DNA of 64,000 bases from Niallia circulans (GCF_003726095.1 NZ_CP026031.1:4652001-4716000); one strand, 5' to 3'. Shown: positions 51,731 to 60,498, counted from the stretch's first letter. The notes: a model not told the origin generated them from the letters alone. Made by a program: numbers and translations.

Positions 51731-52603
51731 ATGGAGAAAAAGACACAGAAAAAACAAAAGAAGCTTCTTAAGGCTTCAAGAGCATTATTAGTTATTATTG
51801 GAGGAATTATCACGGGATATGGACTGGAAGCAGTGCTTATTCCCAATGCAGTCTCCGATGGAGGGGTTACTGGTTTAAGTATCGTTGGTTCTCAGTTAAT
51901 GGGATTTCCCCTTGGAATTTTGATTGGGATATTAAATATTCCCTTTATATTTTTAGGATATAAACAGATAGGAAAAAGTTTTGCTATATATTCGGTTATC
52001 GGTATACTCTCCTTAGCAATTAGTACAAGCTTAATGCACCATGTCCCGACCATCATTGAAGGAGATACACTTCTAATAACGGTTGTTGGTGGGATTATCA
52101 TTGGTTTTGGAATGGGTTTAGCCTTGCGTAATGGTGGAGCATTAGATGGAATCGATATGTTAGCTGTATTACTTTCAAGAAAGTTACCATTCGGAACAAG
52201 TGACTTAATCTTATTTTTAAACTTGTTTGTATTTATTTTCGTATCTACCGTATTTGGTCTCCAAGGAGCTATTTTATCCGCGATTGCATACTTCATTGCC
52301 TCTAAAGTAATCCACATTGTAGAAGAAGGGTTAAGTGGATCCAAAACGTTTAAAATTATTACAGATGAGCCGGAAATAATGGTTGAAACCATTCGTGACC
52401 GCCTAGGTCGTAGTGCCACTTATACACTTGCAGAAGGTGGATACTCGAATGAACCATTTAAAGAAATTACATGTGTAGTCAGTCGCATGGAAGAAAGAAA
52501 AATGAAAGAAATTATTCATGAATTAGATCCGACAGCATTTGTCGCTATTTATGATGTATCAGAAGTAAAAGGCGGTAACTTTAAGAAACGGGATATCCAT
52601 TAA
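51731..52603 (+). CDS. YitT family membrane protein (DUF161/DUF2179)
   Basis: A 290-aa protein with five to six membrane segments (residues about 18-200) and a cytosolic C-terminal DUF2179 domain (KTFKIITDEPEIMVETIRDRLGRSATYTLAEGGYSNEPFKEITCVVSRMEERKMKEIIHELDP type). The motif IPNAVSDGGVTGLSIV and LRNGGALDGIDMLAVLLSRK are family hallmarks. Relatives in B. subtilis are YpjC, YqfU and YitT; function unknown. GAGGAAAG precedes the ATG. Confidence 0.92.
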   Translation: MEKKTQKKQKKLLKASRALLVIIGGIITGYGLEAVLIPNAVSDGGVTGLSIVGSQLMGFPLGILIGILNIPFIFLGYKQIGKSFAIYSVIGILSLAISTSLMHHVPTIIEGDTLLITVVGGIIIGFGMGLALRNGGALDGIDMLAVLLSRKLPFGTSDLILFLNLFVFIFVSTVFGLQGAILSAIAYFIASKVIHIVEEGLSGSKTFKIITDEPEIMVETIRDRLGRSATYTLAEGGYSNEPFKEITCVVSRMEERKMKEIIHELDPTAFVAIYDVSEVKGGNFKKRDIH

Positions 52604-52606
52604 TAG

Positions 52607-52645
52607 AAAAAAAGCCAGTTGTCAGCGGACAAATGGCTTTTTTCT
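52607..52645. terminator. Bidirectional terminator between the yitT-like gene and hmp
   Basis: AAAAAAAGCCAGTTGTC/GACAAATGGCTTTTTTC with one mismatch. Confidence 0.92.
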
Positions 52646-52648
52646 TTC

Positions 52649-53857
52649 TTATAACTTCATAGAAGGACCAAAGAATTCATAATGAATCTGACTATCATCA
52701 ACCCCATTTGCTTTTAACCCTGTTATCACTGCTTGTAAAAATGGAACTGGGCCGCAGACATAGTAATGTCCATCTGCTGTGATGGCATTCTCTTTTAGCC
52801 AGTCAGCATCAATATAGCCAGCTTTTTGGAAGAAAGGATTTAGCTTATCTTCTTCAGAAGGATTTTCGTATATATAGGAAAGGTTGAAATTCGCAATTTT
52901 TTCTTTCAGTTGGATTAATTCCTCTTTGAATGCTTGAACGGAACCACTTCTTGCAGAATGAATAAATTGTACCTCGCGATCTGGCTGCTCTTTTGCAATA
53001 GTTCCTACCATGCTCATAAATGGGGTGATACCAACACCACCACTAATAAAAACAATCGGGCTTTCTTCTTTTAAAAGGGTGAAGTCACCAGCTGGAACGG
53101 TAACTTCTATTAGATCATCAACATCAATATCGCTATGAAGATAATTAGAAACTTTGCCGTCCGGATTTTCTACTGACGCTTCCTTTTTAACGGAAATACG
53201 GAAATATTCTTTATTGCTGGCACATGATAGGCTGTACTGACGGTTAAATAAGAATTTTTCCCCGGGAATGGATAAGCGGATGGTAATGTATTGACCAGCT
53301 TCATAGGCTGGCAATGAACTGCCGTCAGCTGGAGCTAAATAAAAGGACGTAATAACATCACTTTCTTTTATCTTCTTCATCACTTTAAATTCTTTATAAT
53401 CAGCCCAGCCGCCATTTTTAGAAGCACTTTCTTCATACATTTCTTTTTCAATATCAATAAATACTTGGGCAATGACACCATAAGCATCAGCCCATGCTTG
53501 GATAATTTCATCAGTAGCAGCATCTCCAAGAACTTCTTTAATCGCTTTTAAAAGAAATTCCCCGACGATTGGATAGTGCTCGGCTTTCACCATTAAACTG
53601 CGGTGTTTGTGGGCGATTTGCTTTACAACTGGTATAATAGTCTCAAGCTGATCAATATTTTGTGCTGCTGCTAATACGGTATTAGCAAGAGCGGTTTGCT
53701 GGCGTCCTCGTGCTTGATTAGCATGATTAAAAATATTCAGCAGTTCAGGGTGTGCAGCAAACATATTTTTGTAGAAAACAGTAGTTATTTGTGTACCATG
53801 TACTTGTAATACTGGTACAGTAGATTTAATAATGTCAATTGTTTTTTGTGATAGCAT
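52649..53857 (-). CDS. hmp: Flavohemoglobin Hmp (nitric oxide dioxygenase)
   Basis: A 402-aa cytosolic enzyme converting NO and O2 to nitrate with NAD(P)H. The globin domain (1-140) has Tyr29, Phe43 and proximal His85 (KHRSLMVKAEHYP), then an FAD-binding barrel (about 150-260, NRQYSLSC and GKVSNYLH) and an NAD domain (ISGGVGITPFMSMV, YVCGPVPFLQAV, HYEFFGP). The upstream region carries two NsrR-type operators and the nsrR gene is divergent, so NO induces it. Confidence 0.97.
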   Translation of the reverse strand: MLSQKTIDIIKSTVPVLQVHGTQITTVFYKNMFAAHPELLNIFNHANQARGRQQTALANTVLAAAQNIDQLETIIPVVKQIAHKHRSLMVKAEHYPIVGEFLLKAIKEVLGDAATDEIIQAWADAYGVIAQVFIDIEKEMYEESASKNGGWADYKEFKVMKKIKESDVITSFYLAPADGSSLPAYEAGQYITIRLSIPGEKFLFNRQYSLSCASNKEYFRISVKKEASVENPDGKVSNYLHSDIDVDDLIEVTVPAGDFTLLKEESPIVFISGGVGITPFMSMVGTIAKEQPDREVQFIHSARSGSVQAFKEELIQLKEKIANFNLSYIYENPSEEDKLNPFFQKAGYIDADWLKENAITADGHYYVCGPVPFLQAVITGLKANGVDDSQIHYEFFGPSMKL

Positions 53858-53875
53858 TTTTATAACCTTCTTTTA

Positions 53876-53898
53876 AAGTAATATTTTAAATACATCTT
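53876..53898 (-). promoter_or_regulatory. NsrR operator 1 in the hmp promoter
   Basis: AATATTTTAAATACATCTT (within 53876-53898), close to the Gram-positive NsrR site of dyad form AAGATGTATTTnAAATATn. Confidence 0.75.
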
Positions 53899-53923
53899 TA
53901 ATGATAAAAGTCTGTCTGGATAA

Positions 53924-53946
53924 AAGCAATATTTCAAATACATCTT
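53924..53946 (-). promoter_or_regulatory. NsrR operator 2 in the hmp/nsrR intergenic region
   Basis: AATATTTCAAATACATCTT, nearly identical to operator 1 and 48 bp from it (centre to centre), between hmp and nsrR. Confidence 0.7.
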
Positions 53947-54027
53947 TTTCACTGTTTTTAACATGTTTAACAAAATGTTCACATTTTCACTATTAGAACC
54001 GTAAAAATAGCAAAAGGAGATAGGGTT

Positions 54028-54486
54028 ATGCGGTTAACTAACTATTCTGACTACTCTCTAAGAGTATTAATCTACTTGGCAACAAAAGAAACACCAAAAC
54101 TGACAAATATCAAAGAAATATCCGAAGTTTATAATATATCGAAAAATCACTTGATGAAGATTATTTTCAATCTCGGAAAATTAGGCTATATAGAAACAAT
54201 CAGAGGGAGAAGCGGTGGTTTTCGTTTAGCGATGGATCCAGCAGAAATCAATATTGGCGCACTTATCCGCCAAACAGAGGAAAACTTCTATTTGGTAGAA
54301 TGTTTTGAGGATAAAAATGCCTGTGTCATTACGCCGGTATGTTCATTAAAGCATGTTCTAAATAATGCATTGGAACAGTTTTTTAAAGTATTGGACCAGT
54401 ATACACTAGCAGATATAGCAGAAAATCAGGTGATGTTAAAAGATTATTTTGCTCTGAAAAATAAAGCAAGTTCAGAAGAAGAATAA
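54028..54486 (+). CDS. nsrR: NO-sensing repressor NsrR (Rrf2 family)
   Basis: A 152-aa iron-sulfur regulator. The HTH lies at about 5-65 (LTNYSDYSLRVLIYLATKETPKLTNIKEISEVYNISKNHLMKII). The cluster cysteines are Cys92, Cys99 and Cys105 (ECFEDKNACVITPVCS), the NsrR arrangement. The nitrosylated cluster releases DNA. AAAAGGAG precedes the ATG. Divergent to hmp with two operators between. Confidence 0.95.
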   Translation: MRLTNYSDYSLRVLIYLATKETPKLTNIKEISEVYNISKNHLMKIIFNLGKLGYIETIRGRSGGFRLAMDPAEINIGALIRQTEENFYLVECFEDKNACVITPVCSLKHVLNNALEQFFKVLDQYTLADIAENQVMLKDYFALKNKASSEEE

Positions 54487-54514
54487 TCTGCTTTTTTTGA
54501 AAATGCATATAAGA

Positions 54515-54550
54515 AAAAAGGCTGAACATCGGGATCAGCCTCTTTCTTAT
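54515..54550. terminator. Bidirectional terminator after nsrR and the small lipoprotein gene
   Basis: AAAGGCTGA/TCAGCCTCTTT; good T run on the minus strand (CCTTTTTTC) and a fair one on the plus strand. Confidence 0.85.
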
Positions 54551-54566
54551 TTCTATATTCATGTTC

Positions 54567-54707
54567 TTATTCTTTTGTTTCGTTCTCTGCTGGTGTTTCT
54601 GTTTTGGTATCTTCCTTTTGGTCATCTTTTTGGTCAGAGCAGCCAACTAACATTCCTGTAAAAAGTAAAGCAGTCATCATTCCCAATGTTAACTTCTTGA
54701 AATTCAA
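54567..54707 (-). CDS. Small lipoprotein, 46 aa
   Basis: From TTG 54707: MNFKKLTLGMMTALLFTGMLVGC, a full lipoprotein signal with lipobox LVGC (Cys23), then a charged tail SDQKDDQKEDTKTETP rich in Lys, Glu, Thr. GAGGTGAT is a few bases before the start, and the terminator behind it has its T run on this strand. Mature part is only about 24 residues. No family recognised; it could be a spacer-like lipopeptide in the envelope. Confidence 0.78.
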   Translation of the reverse strand: MNFKKLTLGMMTALLFTGMLVGCSDQKDDQKEDTKTETPAENETKE

Positions 54708-54815
54708 AAGAATCACCTCAACAAAGTAATTTTTCGTACTACCTTAGTATAGAAAAGGATTATTAATCTACTATTAAGCCAATGCTAAATCATGTAATGA
54801 ATTTCAGTTCCATAT

Positions 54816-54847
54816 ACCTAAGGAATGTAGTTTTTATTAGCTGGAAA
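54816..54847. repeat. Direct repeat, left copy, flanking the permease/TetR cassette
   Basis: ACCTAAGGAATGTAGTTTTT followed by ATTAGCTGGAAA; the right copy is at 56935-56967. Confidence 0.8.
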
Positions 54848-54913
54848 GGGGGATATTTTAGGAAGCTTTTTCAGTGCTAATGCTGTTTTGAATACCTAGT
54901 TTGTAAAACAGTC

Positions 54914-56101
54914 TTATTGACTCACGACACTATTTGTAGAAACGCTTTTTTTTAGTAAAGCAATTCTAAACAATGCTACAAAAAGGGTTACAGCTGATAC
55001 GATTAGCAGAGCCATCATCTCAGTTGTTAAACTCTTTCCTCCAAAAATCAATGAATAATAGCCATTTGAGGCATATGTTGCCGGTAAATAGGAACCAATC
55101 GTCTGATAGAAGCTGGATAACATCGCTTTTGGAATAATTACTCCTGAAGTAACAAGCTGCAATGAAAGGGCAAGGATGTTAAATAACATGCCACCTGGTC
55201 CAAATAAAATAACAAACATCTGTGTCAAGCTTAAGAAAGAAAAATAGACAAAAATTTGAAATATTCCTGACTCCATTATAGATATGTGTAATTCAATATT
55301 AAATATAGCAAACAATAATAATGTGATGCCAGATAAAAGAATGGATGCACCTATATTAATGATTTGTCTTACTAAGAATATCGACCATTTATTATAATTG
55401 CTTTTTATTTTTGATGAAACAATATTCATATTAAGGCTCATAATCATAGAGCCTACATATGAAGCAAGTACCATCATCATCGGCACCATAGTAGGAGCAA
55501 ATCCATCAACATTATTCGTCTTTTCTACAGTTGTTTGGACAGATTGGATGTTTAAAGATTCCAAAGCTTGAGAAATTCCCTTTGAAAATTCTTGTGCGAG
55601 CTCATTTGATGGTATGTTTTTTCCTAATTGTTCCTGTAAGTTTGACAGAATAAGTTGTTGTTTATAATTATAAACATTTTCATTAATGGATTGAGTAATA
55701 TTCTTTGCTGCTCCATCCATTATTTGTTTTGCCAAAGTAGCGTTTGCTTGGTTAATGAAATAGTTAATTTCCGGTTTCCCATTTTCTTGTAGTCGACTAG
55801 AGAAGATTGCAGGGATATGCATTACCATATCTAGTTTTGATTGATTCATATCTTTTTTTGCAGAATCAATCGATTGGTACATTTTCACTTCAAATGGTAC
55901 ATTTTTCACTACTTTTTTTTCAATCATGGAACCTATTTGTTGGTCTTCATTAACTAAGCCAATTTTCAGTTTGTCGATCCGATTATTAACGCCATCATAT
56001 GCTGTCATCCATACACAGAAGAAAATTAATAGGAATGCAACCGCAGTGGAAATACCAATAATAGTTTCAGGATGTTTAAAAAATTGTTTTAATGTTTTCA
56101 T
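54914..56101 (-). CDS. ABC-2/YhgE-type membrane permease
   Basis: A 395-aa protein of the ABC-2 permease / YhgE-Pip group: one N-terminal membrane helix (about 15-35), a large outside loop (about 40-205) with KIGLVNEDQQIGSMIEKKVVKN and MNQSKLDMVMHIPAIFSSRLQENGKPEINYFINQANATLAKQIM, then five membrane helices. No ATPase gene is adjacent. It may export a lipid or drug, or need an ATPase from elsewhere. AAGGGG precedes the ATG; it lies 55 bases behind the TetR gene, which likely controls it. Confidence 0.82.
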   Translation of the reverse strand: MKTLKQFFKHPETIIGISTAVAFLLIFFCVWMTAYDGVNNRIDKLKIGLVNEDQQIGSMIEKKVVKNVPFEVKMYQSIDSAKKDMNQSKLDMVMHIPAIFSSRLQENGKPEINYFINQANATLAKQIMDGAAKNITQSINENVYNYKQQLILSNLQEQLGKNIPSNELAQEFSKGISQALESLNIQSVQTTVEKTNNVDGFAPTMVPMMMVLASYVGSMIMSLNMNIVSSKIKSNYNKWSIFLVRQIINIGASILLSGITLLLFAIFNIELHISIMESGIFQIFVYFSFLSLTQMFVILFGPGGMLFNILALSLQLVTSGVIIPKAMLSSFYQTIGSYLPATYASNGYYSLIFGGKSLTTEMMALLIVSAVTLFVALFRIALLKKSVSTNSVVSQ

Positions 56102-56116
56102 TTAAATTCCCCTTTT

Positions 56117-56136
56117 TAAAGCAAGTACATGCTTGC
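56117..56136 (-). promoter_or_regulatory. Dyad between tetR and the permease gene
   Basis: GCAAG-TACATG-CTTGC; together with the palindrome upstream of tetR it may be a second regulator site (shared TACTTGC/GCAAGTA words). Confidence 0.4.
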
Positions 56137-56156
56137 ATTTGTAGTAAAAAAAATTA

Positions 56157-56741
56157 CTAGGGTGTTAATCCCCTAGCAAAAAGATAAACACTGTGTTTTA
56201 TAAAATCCTTTTTTGAACTTGAAATGACACTGTCACCAAAGCGAGATTTTGAAAGAAAGTAGCCGAAATTCAGCCAGATAAAATTCATCGCTTGAAAATC
56301 AATATCTGTATCCACTATCTTGCCTCTTCTATTCATCTCATTAAAGTATAATACCATCATTTCTTTTAATTGCTTTGGAATGTTAACAATCGTTTCATTA
56401 AGTTCGGGAAACATTTGCGCTTCTCTCATACCAATCATAATTAAATCTTTAACTTTTTCCATATACGTAAGGTAGCCCTCTGCGATTACCCACAAATCTT
56501 GTTCAAGATCCCAAACCATTTGTTCATTAATAACTTTTTCTAACATAGGGTGATAGGATACTGATTGAATAGCTGCTTCCATAATCCCCTTTTTATTTCC
56601 AAAATGGCGGAAAATTGTTACTTCATTTACTCCTGCTTTTTCGGCAATGGCGCGGGTCGTTGTTCCTTTATATCCATAATCACGAAATAGCTCAATAAAC
56701 GCTTGAATGATTCGATCTGATGTACTATTTATTTTTTCCAT
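56157..56741 (-). CDS. TetR family regulator of the permease cassette
   Basis: A 194-aa TetR-type repressor. HTH: SDRIIQAFIELFRDYGYKGTTTRAIAEKAGVNEVTIFRHFGNKKGIMEAAI. The C-terminal domain is diverse and ends HSVYLFARGLTP. Start at ATG 56741; the frame also opens at TTG 56759 without spacing for a ribosome site. It forms a cassette with the permease (same strand), bounded by direct repeats; it probably represses both genes and responds to a toxic amphiphile. Confidence 0.88.
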   Translation of the reverse strand: MEKINSTSDRIIQAFIELFRDYGYKGTTTRAIAEKAGVNEVTIFRHFGNKKGIMEAAIQSVSYHPMLEKVINEQMVWDLEQDLWVIAEGYLTYMEKVKDLIMIGMREAQMFPELNETIVNIPKQLKEMMVLYFNEMNRRGKIVDTDIDFQAMNFIWLNFGYFLSKSRFGDSVISSSKKDFIKHSVYLFARGLTP

Positions 56742-56767
56742 ATCCCATCCAACTTCCAAAAATGAAT

Positions 56768-56783
56768 GTAAGTAATTACTTGC
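56768..56783 (-). promoter_or_regulatory. Probable TetR operator
   Basis: GTAAGTAATTACTTGC, with a perfect inner AAGTAATTACTT, 27 bases upstream of the tetR start. Confidence 0.6.
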
Positions 56784-56873
56784 GTTATTTAGAATAGCTT
56801 AGAATTATCTACATGTCAATACCTTAAGGGATGGTTGACAGTAATTATTTTATAGCTGCCTCAGGAGTTTTCG

Positions 56874-56914
56874 TTAAAAAAGCAACTATTACAATATTTT
56901 TGCAATAGTTGCTT
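56874..56914 (-). terminator. Orphan terminator on the minus strand
   Basis: AAGCAACTATT/AATAGTTGCTT; the T run is on the minus strand (CTTTTTTAACG). No minus-strand gene lies to its right, so it has no obvious client. Confidence 0.7.
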
Positions 56915-56934
56915 CACTTGTCATTAAGCTATTT

Positions 56935-56967
56935 ACCTGAGGAATTATAGTTTTTATTAGCTGGAAA
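56935..56967. repeat. Direct repeat, right copy
   Basis: ACCTGAGGAATTATAGTTTTT-ATTAGCTGGAAA type sequence, matching 54816-54847 apart from a few changes; both copies are followed by CTTTTTCAG. Confidence 0.8.
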
Positions 56968-57093
56968 TCTTTTTCAGCTTCTGGGAATAAGAGAAACTGG
57001 ATATTTCCCCAAAGAAGCTTTAGTATAGGAAGAAGACATAATGAGGAAAGCTAGTAGTACCCTTTTAATAGAAGATAATAGGAGTAATTATAG

Positions 57094-58488
57094 ATGAAAG
57101 ATAAACAACAAAATACGATGGCGAAGCTGAAAGTAGGACAAACCTTCCCATTGACAATAAAACGTTTAGGGATCAACGGAGAAGGAGTCGGCTATTTTAA
57201 AAGGCAGGTTGTATTTGTGCCAGGTGCTCTTCCCGGAGAAGAAGTGGTAGTAGAAGCAACAAAGGTTCAGCCCAAGTTTTCAGAAGGAAAGGTAAAGAAG
57301 ATAAGAAAGGCCTCGCCTTTTCGCGTACAAGCACCATGTCCTTTTTATGAACAATGTGGAGGATGTCAGCTTCAGCATTTAGCCTATGATCAGCAATTGC
57401 AGGAAAAAAGAGATATTGTCATTCAATCATTAGAAAGACATACAAAGCTAAAAATCGATAAATTGGATATTCGCCCAACAATCGGCATGGAAGATCCATG
57501 GAATTATCGTAATAAAAGTCAATTCCAAGTGGGACAGCAAAAAAATGGTGCTGTGATTGCAGGGCTATATGGACTAGATTCCCATCGCTTAATCCCCATT
57601 CAGAATTGTATGGTACAGCATCCGTTAACGAATAAAGTATCAGAAGAAGTCCGCAAAATCTTAGAAGAATTCCAAGTGCCAATCTATGATGAACGGAAAC
57701 AAAAAGGGATCGTCCGCACGATTGTAACACGCGCTGGCTTTGAATCTGGAGAAGTACAAGTGGTATTGATCACAACACAAAAAGAAATGCCAAGAAAAAA
57801 ATTAGTAATGGCTGAAATTCAAAAAAGATTACCAGAAGTAAAATCTTTAGTGCAAAACATCAACGGCAACAAAACGTCTCTTATTTTTGGCGAAAAAACC
57901 ATCCATTTAAGTGGGGAAGAAGTCATTCAAGAAACACTAGGTGATTTAAACTTCGAATTGTCAGCCCGTGCCTTTTTCCAATTGAACCCTGTTCAAACAG
58001 TAAAGCTGTACGATGAAGTAAAAAAAGCAGCAGCGTTAACAGGAAAAGAAAAAATAGCGGATGCTTATTGTGGGGTCGGAACTATTGGCTTATGGCTAGC
58101 AGACGGCGCAAGTGAAGTCCGCGGCATGGATACAATCGAAGCTGCGATTACAGATGCACAAAAAAACGCAGATAGACACGGTATCGAAAACGCAACCTAT
58201 GTAACAGGCACAGCAGAACACTGGCTGCCGAAATGGGTAGAAGAAGGCTGGCGCCCAGATGTGGTTGTCGTTGACCCGCCGAGAACTGGCTGTGATCGAA
58301 AATTATTAGACGCGATTAAAAAGGTTAAACCGAAGAAATTTGTGTATGTCTCATGTAATCCATCTACCTTAGCAAAGGATATTGATTATTTGTCTAAAGA
58401 TTATAAGGTGGAGTATTTGCAGCCGGTTGATATGTTTCCGCATACTGCGCATGTTGAGAGCGTATTATTGATGACATTAAAAAAATAA
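57094..58488 (+). CDS. rlmD: 23S rRNA (uracil-C5)-methyltransferase RlmD/RlmCD family
   Basis: A 464-aa SAM-dependent RNA methyltransferase. An N-terminal TRAM domain (about 10-70, [32 protein letters not shown]) is followed by an iron-sulfur cluster motif ([14 protein letters not shown] plus Cys at QNCMVQH), then the Rossmann methyltransferase domain with [24 protein letters not shown], the catalytic Cys in [12 protein letters not shown] and Glu in [13 protein letters not shown] lies 11 bases before ATG. B. subtilis equivalents are YefA (RlmCD) and YfjO. A serine-recombinase element begins directly after it. Confidence 0.93.
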   Translation: MKDKQQNTMAKLKVGQTFPLTIKRLGINGEGVGYFKRQVVFVPGALPGEEVVVEATKVQPKFSEGKVKKIRKASPFRVQAPCPFYEQCGGCQLQHLAYDQQLQEKRDIVIQSLERHTKLKIDKLDIRPTIGMEDPWNYRNKSQFQVGQQKNGAVIAGLYGLDSHRLIPIQNCMVQHPLTNKVSEEVRKILEEFQVPIYDERKQKGIVRTIVTRAGFESGEVQVVLITTQKEMPRKKLVMAEIQKRLPEVKSLVQNINGNKTSLIFGEKTIHLSGEEVIQETLGDLNFELSARAFFQLNPVQTVKLYDEVKKAAALTGKEKIADAYCGVGTIGLWLADGASEVRGMDTIEAAITDAQKNADRHGIENATYVTGTAEHWLPKWVEEGWRPDVVVVDPPRTGCDRKLLDAIKKVKPKKFVYVSCNPSTLAKDIDYLSKDYKVEYLQPVDMFPHTAHVESVLLMTLKK

Positions 58489-58520
58489 TATAAGGGAGGC
58501 TTCTAAGCCTTCCTTATATT
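58487..58520. terminator. Terminator between rlmD and the recombinase gene
   Basis: A 16-bp stem AATATAAGGGAGGCTT/AAGCCTTCCTTATATT overlapping the recombinase stop codon; this is also the boundary of the mobile element on the left. Confidence 0.8.
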
Positions 58521-60064
58521 GGGTTCTTAAATCTATAGTGAATACTAATTGTACCATCAGCAAAAATCTCAATTCTCTTTATTAAATTGTGCAACATTTG
58601 TCGAAGAACTTCTTCGTCAGAGATTTGTAATTCAACAAATTTTTTTAACTGTTTTTGGAAGGTGCTCAAATGATGTACACTGTCTTCTTCTGAAGAAAGT
58701 AATCTAACTAACTCACTTGCCCTACTTTCCAAAATTTTTTTCTCTTTCATAATATCTTCATTAGCCAATTGAAATAAGTCATTTGGAATAAGACCTTTTG
58801 CCAATTTTCGAGTGAGCTGAGTCAGTTCACTTTGGATATTAGTTAGTTCACGGTTAACTTGACTAAGTTCCTCTTTAAATGAACTAGCCTGTTTATTAAA
58901 CCTGCTTAATGCTATTTCAAGTAAAGGTTGCATATCAATTGTCGGACTTGCCAATTCATGGACGTCTGTTAAGACTGCCTCTTTAAGTGATTCGTGCTGA
59001 ATCTTATGTGAACCACATTTCTTACTACCATTTTTTTGATAAGTACCACAAACATAACTCTTTCTGTCCTTTTTATAAATCATACCAGCACCACAATCGG
59101 CACAGAACGCTAATCTAGCGAATATAGACTTATTTCCTCTACCGCGGAAAATTCTTTCTGCCCTCATAGTTAATTTGGATTGAACTTCTTCAAATTCACT
59201 GTGACTTATTAAAGCGCTATGGGTATTTTTTACGACTATGTGATTCTCTTTACTATGTCGAATTCGGCTTTTATAACCCCGTTTTTGAAGAAAAACTTTA
59301 TCATTAGAAGTAGTTTCCCGTCCTTGGACTAAATCACCGACATAATGAGGATTAGTCAGTATTATACGAACAGCAGAGTCGTGCCATTTATCCCCAGCAT
59401 TCTTTGCATTCAATACTCTACGGGGAGTAGGAACATTATTCGACGTCAAATAATTAGCAATCTTTTGGACCCCCCAACCTTCATACAGGTAAAGCTTAAA
59501 TATCTCTTGTACAGTTATTGAGTGTAAAGGACTAGGTACCAGTCTTCCATTAACCTTGTTATAACCATATGGTGGAGTACCATGATGTTTTCCTTTTCTA
59601 GCAGTTTCTGCGGTGCTGAACTTTATTCTTGCAGATGTAAGTTCGCTTTCTTGCTGAGCAACAGCAGAATGTATTGTCAAGAAAAATTCATTCTGGTCAG
59701 TGAACGAATCATAATTTTCTGTAATTGACCTTAACCTAATATTAAGACTTCTTAGTTTTCTGATAAGGTTTAAGGAATCAACTGTATCCCGTGCCCATCG
59801 TGATATTGATTTTACATAAACAACATCGAACATCTGTTTCTCTGCATCTTTCATCAGTCTTCTTAGTTCAGTTCTTTTTTTTAAACTTGTACCAGAGATA
59901 CCGTTATCTACATAAACTTCTACTAACTGTCCTCCTAAATTATCAACATAGTTTTTAAAGTAAGAGATTTGGTTATCAACACTTTCTCCTTGGGCAAAAT
60001 GCTTGGTACTTACTCTTACATAAATCGCAATTCTTTTATTATTATTTCCTACTACTAAACTCAT
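58514..60064 (-). CDS. Large serine recombinase (integrase)
   Basis: A 516-aa site-specific recombinase. The N-terminal resolvase domain has IAIYVRVSTK (nucleophile Ser), DNGISGTSLKKRTELRRLM and VVYVKSISRWARDTVDSLNLI; then the recombinase domain (YEGWGVQKIANYLTSNNVPTPR), zinc ribbon (CADCGAGMIYKKDRKSYVCGTYQKNGSKKCGSHKI) and a coiled-coil C-terminus. Large serine integrases of this kind insert phages and integrative elements. The start is ATG 60064, 8 bases from GGAAGGAAA. It converges with the chromosomal rlmD, so the element's left end lies close by. Confidence 0.93.
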   Translation of the reverse strand: MSLVVGNNNKRIAIYVRVSTKHFAQGESVDNQISYFKNYVDNLGGQLVEVYVDNGISGTSLKKRTELRRLMKDAEKQMFDVVYVKSISRWARDTVDSLNLIRKLRSLNIRLRSITENYDSFTDQNEFFLTIHSAVAQQESELTSARIKFSTAETARKGKHHGTPPYGYNKVNGRLVPSPLHSITVQEIFKLYLYEGWGVQKIANYLTSNNVPTPRRVLNAKNAGDKWHDSAVRIILTNPHYVGDLVQGRETTSNDKVFLQKRGYKSRIRHSKENHIVVKNTHSALISHSEFEEVQSKLTMRAERIFRGRGNKSIFARLAFCADCGAGMIYKKDRKSYVCGTYQKNGSKKCGSHKIQHESLKEAVLTDVHELASPTIDMQPLLEIALSRFNKQASSFKEELSQVNRELTNIQSELTQLTRKLAKGLIPNDLFQLANEDIMKEKKILESRASELVRLLSSEEDSVHHLSTFQKQLKKFVELQISDEEVLRQMLHNLIKRIEIFADGTISIHYRFKNPI

Positions 60065-60065
60065 G

Positions 60066-60224
60066 TCAGATTTCCTTCCTTTCATAAGCAGTAGTAGCAA
60101 TGTTTACCTTATCTGAATCGTAAGTATTCTTAATGATAATGTCAATATTGCATTTTAATAAGTCATTGAATAACTCATCTAGACTTTTTGAATCGTCTGC
60201 TTCAAAGAACCGCTTTATAACCAT
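60066..60224 (-). CDS. Small protein upstream of the recombinase, 52 aa
   Basis: From ATG 60224: MVIKRFFEADDSKSLDELF, then a segment CNIDIIIKNTYDSDKVNIA. CAGGAGTG is 6 bases before the ATG. Its stop (60066) is one base from the recombinase ATG (60064), so the two are translationally coupled. Small proteins in this position are common beside large serine recombinases; a directionality or accessory factor role is possible but unproved. Confidence 0.78.
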   Translation of the reverse strand: MVIKRFFEADDSKSLDELFNDLLKCNIDIIIKNTYDSDKVNIATTAYERKEI

Positions 60225-60254
60225 TTAGACACTCCTGTTGCTTGTTATAGTGTG

Positions 60255-60273
60255 TTACATGTGCACAATGTAA
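60255..60273. promoter_or_regulatory. 19-bp palindrome upstream of the recombinase operon
   Basis: TTACAT-GTGCACA-ATGTAA inside a 50-bp region whose ends CTTGT (60241) and ACAAG (60286) are also inverted. Operator or part of an attachment site. Confidence 0.45.
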
Positions 60274-60498
60274 TGGATATTGTCGACAAGCATAGAGTAC
60301 ATTTTTTAAAAACATTTTTGGTCGAAAATCGTTTTTTTTTTTTTAAAATACAAAAAAATTTTAAAGAACAAAAAAATATCAATAAAACTCAGATTTTTTA
60401 AAATGAATTTGTTACTATAAAATGTTCTGAATTTATTTGACAAAGAAAAAAAATAGCTTATAATCTATAAAATTTCTTTTTCTATAGGAGGGGATTTG

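Larger units (their letters stand above)
56742..57093. promoter_or_regulatory. Region between tetR and rlmD
   Basis: No gene. It contains the 16-bp palindrome GTAAGTAATTACTTGC (56768-56783), a probable TetR operator at the start of tetR, a minus-oriented terminator at 56874-56914, the right copy of the direct repeat (56935-56967) and the leader of rlmD. Confidence 0.6.
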
